Positions 62,494 through 64,000 of a stretch of 64,000 bases of DNA are shown here, piece by piece. This DNA comes from CAYPZL01 sp964415045 (GTDB taxonomy: Bacteria > Planctomycetota > Phycisphaerae > Sedimentisphaerales > Anaerobacaceae), in the NCBI GenBank assembly GCA_964415045.1, contig CAYPZL010000004.1, positions 13,011 to 77,010 on the forward strand, in the 5' to 3' direction. The position numbers and the translations under genes are program-made. The notes under the pieces were generated by a model. It did no database searches, had not been told where the DNA came from, and saw nothing but the letters and a program-made list of their open reading frames with translations. How positions within the stretch are numbered: the first letter of the stretch is position 1; every line of letters starts with the position of its first letter.

Positions 62494-63126
62494 ATGGCCA
62501 GAAACGATGCGAGGCGCCAGCAAAAACTCATGAAGAAGCGGAGGAAAGACAAGCTGCGGAAGAAAAAGCAGGCCGAATTGGCAGCGGTTACCTTGATGAG
62601 CCCGAAAAAGAGAATTCTGCTGGCGCGGAACTATCCCCTGCATGAATGCCTGATCAATCCATCCTGGCGAGATTCAGGGATGGCCACCATCCTGATCTCG
62701 CGGCGGCAGGATGACGGGGATTTCCTCTTCGGGCTCTTTCTCGTGGACGTGCTATGCCTGGGGCTCAAGGACACTTTTTGTAACGCGGGCTTCTCGCCGT
62801 ACCGGTACCGAACCGAGGTCGTCGCCAAGGTATTTGATGAAACGCCCGTGCAATGCCCACCGGCTCTGGCCCACCAGATCATTTACGGAGGCATCGCATT
62901 CGCACGACGGTTTGGCTTCGAACCCCAGCGCGATTTTGCGTTGTCGCAGCACATCCTGGACCCACCCGGCCGTTGGGAGCCCTGCGAAGACGTCGAGTTC
63001 GGCCGGGACGGCAAACCGTTCTATATCCAGGGGCCGCACGACAATGTCGAGCGGATCATGAGGAAGCTCGAAGCAACGGCCGGAGCCGGGAACTACAACT
63101 ACGCCTTCGAGGCAGGACCCCGCTAA
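62494..63126 (+). CDS. Conserved-type protein of unknown function with a basic N-terminus
   Basis: A 210-residue protein, GGGAGG before its ATG. Residues 1-30 are very basic (RQQKLMKKRRKDKLRKKKQ), suggesting nucleic-acid contact. The rest has a pattern I recall from unnamed bacterial proteins: ATILISRRQDDGDFLFGLFL, VDVLCLGLKDTFCN, ALAHQIIYGGIAFARRFGFE, LSQHILDPP and VEFGRDGKPFYIQGPHD. No function known. Separated from the previous gene by 167 bases without recognised features. Confidence 0.7.
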   Translation: MARNDARRQQKLMKKRRKDKLRKKKQAELAAVTLMSPKKRILLARNYPLHECLINPSWRDSGMATILISRRQDDGDFLFGLFLVDVLCLGLKDTFCNAGFSPYRYRTEVVAKVFDETPVQCPPALAHQIIYGGIAFARRFGFEPQRDFALSQHILDPPGRWEPCEDVEFGRDGKPFYIQGPHDNVERIMRKLEATAGAGNYNYAFEAGPR

Positions 63127-63181
63127 GCAGCGCTTCCGCCGGCCTTGCTGTGCGCGTACGCACGCGGGTGGCGGCTGCGGG

Positions 63182-63760
63182 TCAACTGGCTCTTGTTGTT
63201 GCGTTTGGGGCGGCGTTCGGTCCGAGGAGAAGCCGTTTGATTCTGGCGATGTGGCAGCGGATCCAGTCCAGGGGCCGGGACCCCGTTCTCCTGTTCAGAT
63301 TGGGCCAGTATTCGAGCGTTATGGCGAGCTTTTCTGTGGGGCCGCCCTCCATTTTGAGCAGGAAGAGACGACCGCCCGAAGCTCCGAACTTCATGTACAA
63401 ACGCTTCGGCGCCGTCTGCCTGCGCCCCATGGGGCGGAACCCCCGCTTGAGGATGTGGTCTTCAAGCGCGTCGCGCCAGTTCCGTCGCGGTCCGGCGGCA
63501 TCGATAGAGAGACGCCAACGCCTCAGCACTTGCCCGCGCGCCGACATCGCATAGACAAAGCTGTCTCCCGGTCCGACATGCTGCTCGACGGTAAAGCTGC
63601 GCAGGTCCGCGGGCATGATGAGCGCCGCATGGGGTCCGTGCCGGCTGCTCAGAAGGGCCGACGGCGCGCAGGCGATGTGGGCGATGACCGCGCCGACACC
63701 AACGTAAACGACCGATGCAGCAATGAGGATGCCGCGCATTCCGATCCGGGGCAGCGCCAT
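63182..63760 (-). CDS. Hypothetical membrane-anchored protein
   Basis: ATG at 63760 follows GGAG by 9 bases; the frame also opens upstream to 63937. One N-terminal membrane segment (ILIAASVVYVGVGAVIAHIA), then a soluble part with mixed strands (LRSFTVEQHVGPGDSFVYA, RRWRLSIDAAGPRRNWRDALEDHIL, KLAITLEYWPNLNRRTGSRP). No domain recognised. It is convergent with the previous gene. The last 240 bases of the window hold only possible promoter sequence. Confidence 0.6.
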   Translation of the reverse strand: MALPRIGMRGILIAASVVYVGVGAVIAHIACAPSALLSSRHGPHAALIMPADLRSFTVEQHVGPGDSFVYAMSARGQVLRRWRLSIDAAGPRRNWRDALEDHILKRGFRPMGRRQTAPKRLYMKFGASGGRLFLLKMEGGPTEKLAITLEYWPNLNRRTGSRPLDWIRCHIARIKRLLLGPNAAPNATTRAS

Positions 63761-64000
63761 CTCACAAACTCCAACTCCTTGCAGACCGCGTCGGGCACGA
63801 CGCTGACGTGTTTCGAGCGTCGCCGACTGTAGTTGTATTGTCCCGAAAGCCGAAAGCGTTACCGGGCACATCCACATTTCGTCATGCGCGCCGGAAGAAT
63901 TTGAACGCTGAACGCGAAATGCAGAAGGGGAAATCAAAAAGAGAACTCTATACTACTAACCTCAAACATCGTTAAGTTTTTGACAAAGATTCGACGTAAA

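Overview
The window looks like a high-GC chromosome segment from a planctomycete, probably of the Phycisphaerae/Sedimentisphaerales type. That placement is inferred from gene content: large secreted lamin-tail/CotH proteins, Tat-exported sulfatases, a BlaI/M56 sensor pair, solitary terminase-like genes and many exported proteins of unknown role. A 10-base run of N at 33184-33193 shows it is a scaffolded, probably metagenome-derived assembly. No rRNA, tRNA or CRISPR array was recognised.

Layout. 1-8.3 kb (minus): three tandem secreted proteins with lamin-tail domains, two of them with CotH-kinase-like domains. 8.5-13.4 kb (plus, divergent): a BlaI-type repressor with a promoter and twin palindromes, followed by a 1481-residue M56 (BlaR1-like) peptidase whose C-terminal sensor is replaced by RHS-like and FG-GAP repeats. 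13.4-23 kb (minus): flavodoxin-like protein, S9 peptidase, histidine kinase with a CxxCH sensor, aspartyl-tRNA synthetase and a secreted PEP-synthase-like protein. 23.2-28.1 kb (plus): dxs-nadK and an exported TPR protein. 28.2-35.6 kb (minus): lipoprotein, GroES, topoisomerase I, a repeat-rich gap region, cysteine synthase, a possible small RNA (plus) and an unknown protein. 35.7-39 kb (minus): an XRE-IrrE/PIN pair and an orphan terminase large subunit.

39.2-56 kb (minus) is a polysaccharide-use and cell-surface block: GH51 arabinofuranosidase, an FAD oxidoreductase fused to a helical glycosidase-like domain, rpiB, a large exported protein, two sulfatases, a coiled-coil protein and a penicillin-acylase-like lipoprotein. 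Two small GxxExxY genes sit inside it, each bounded by inverted CAGAGA-type repeats. They look like tiny mobile cassettes carrying a RecB-like nuclease and are the best candidate here for an undescribed system. 56-64 kb: rsmI, a frameshifted TlpA-like protein, a glycosidase-like protein, rsmE, an RluA-family pseudouridine synthase, a small-terminase-like protein and three unknowns.

Functionally the segment mixes housekeeping genes with secreted carbohydrate catabolism (arabinofuranosidase, sulfatases, glycosidase-like proteins) and surface sensing (BlaI/M56, histidine kinase). Dispersed hairpin repeats, including one family whose stem bases co-vary between copies, are threaded through it. Long open frames antisense to the genes above are treated as high-GC artefacts.
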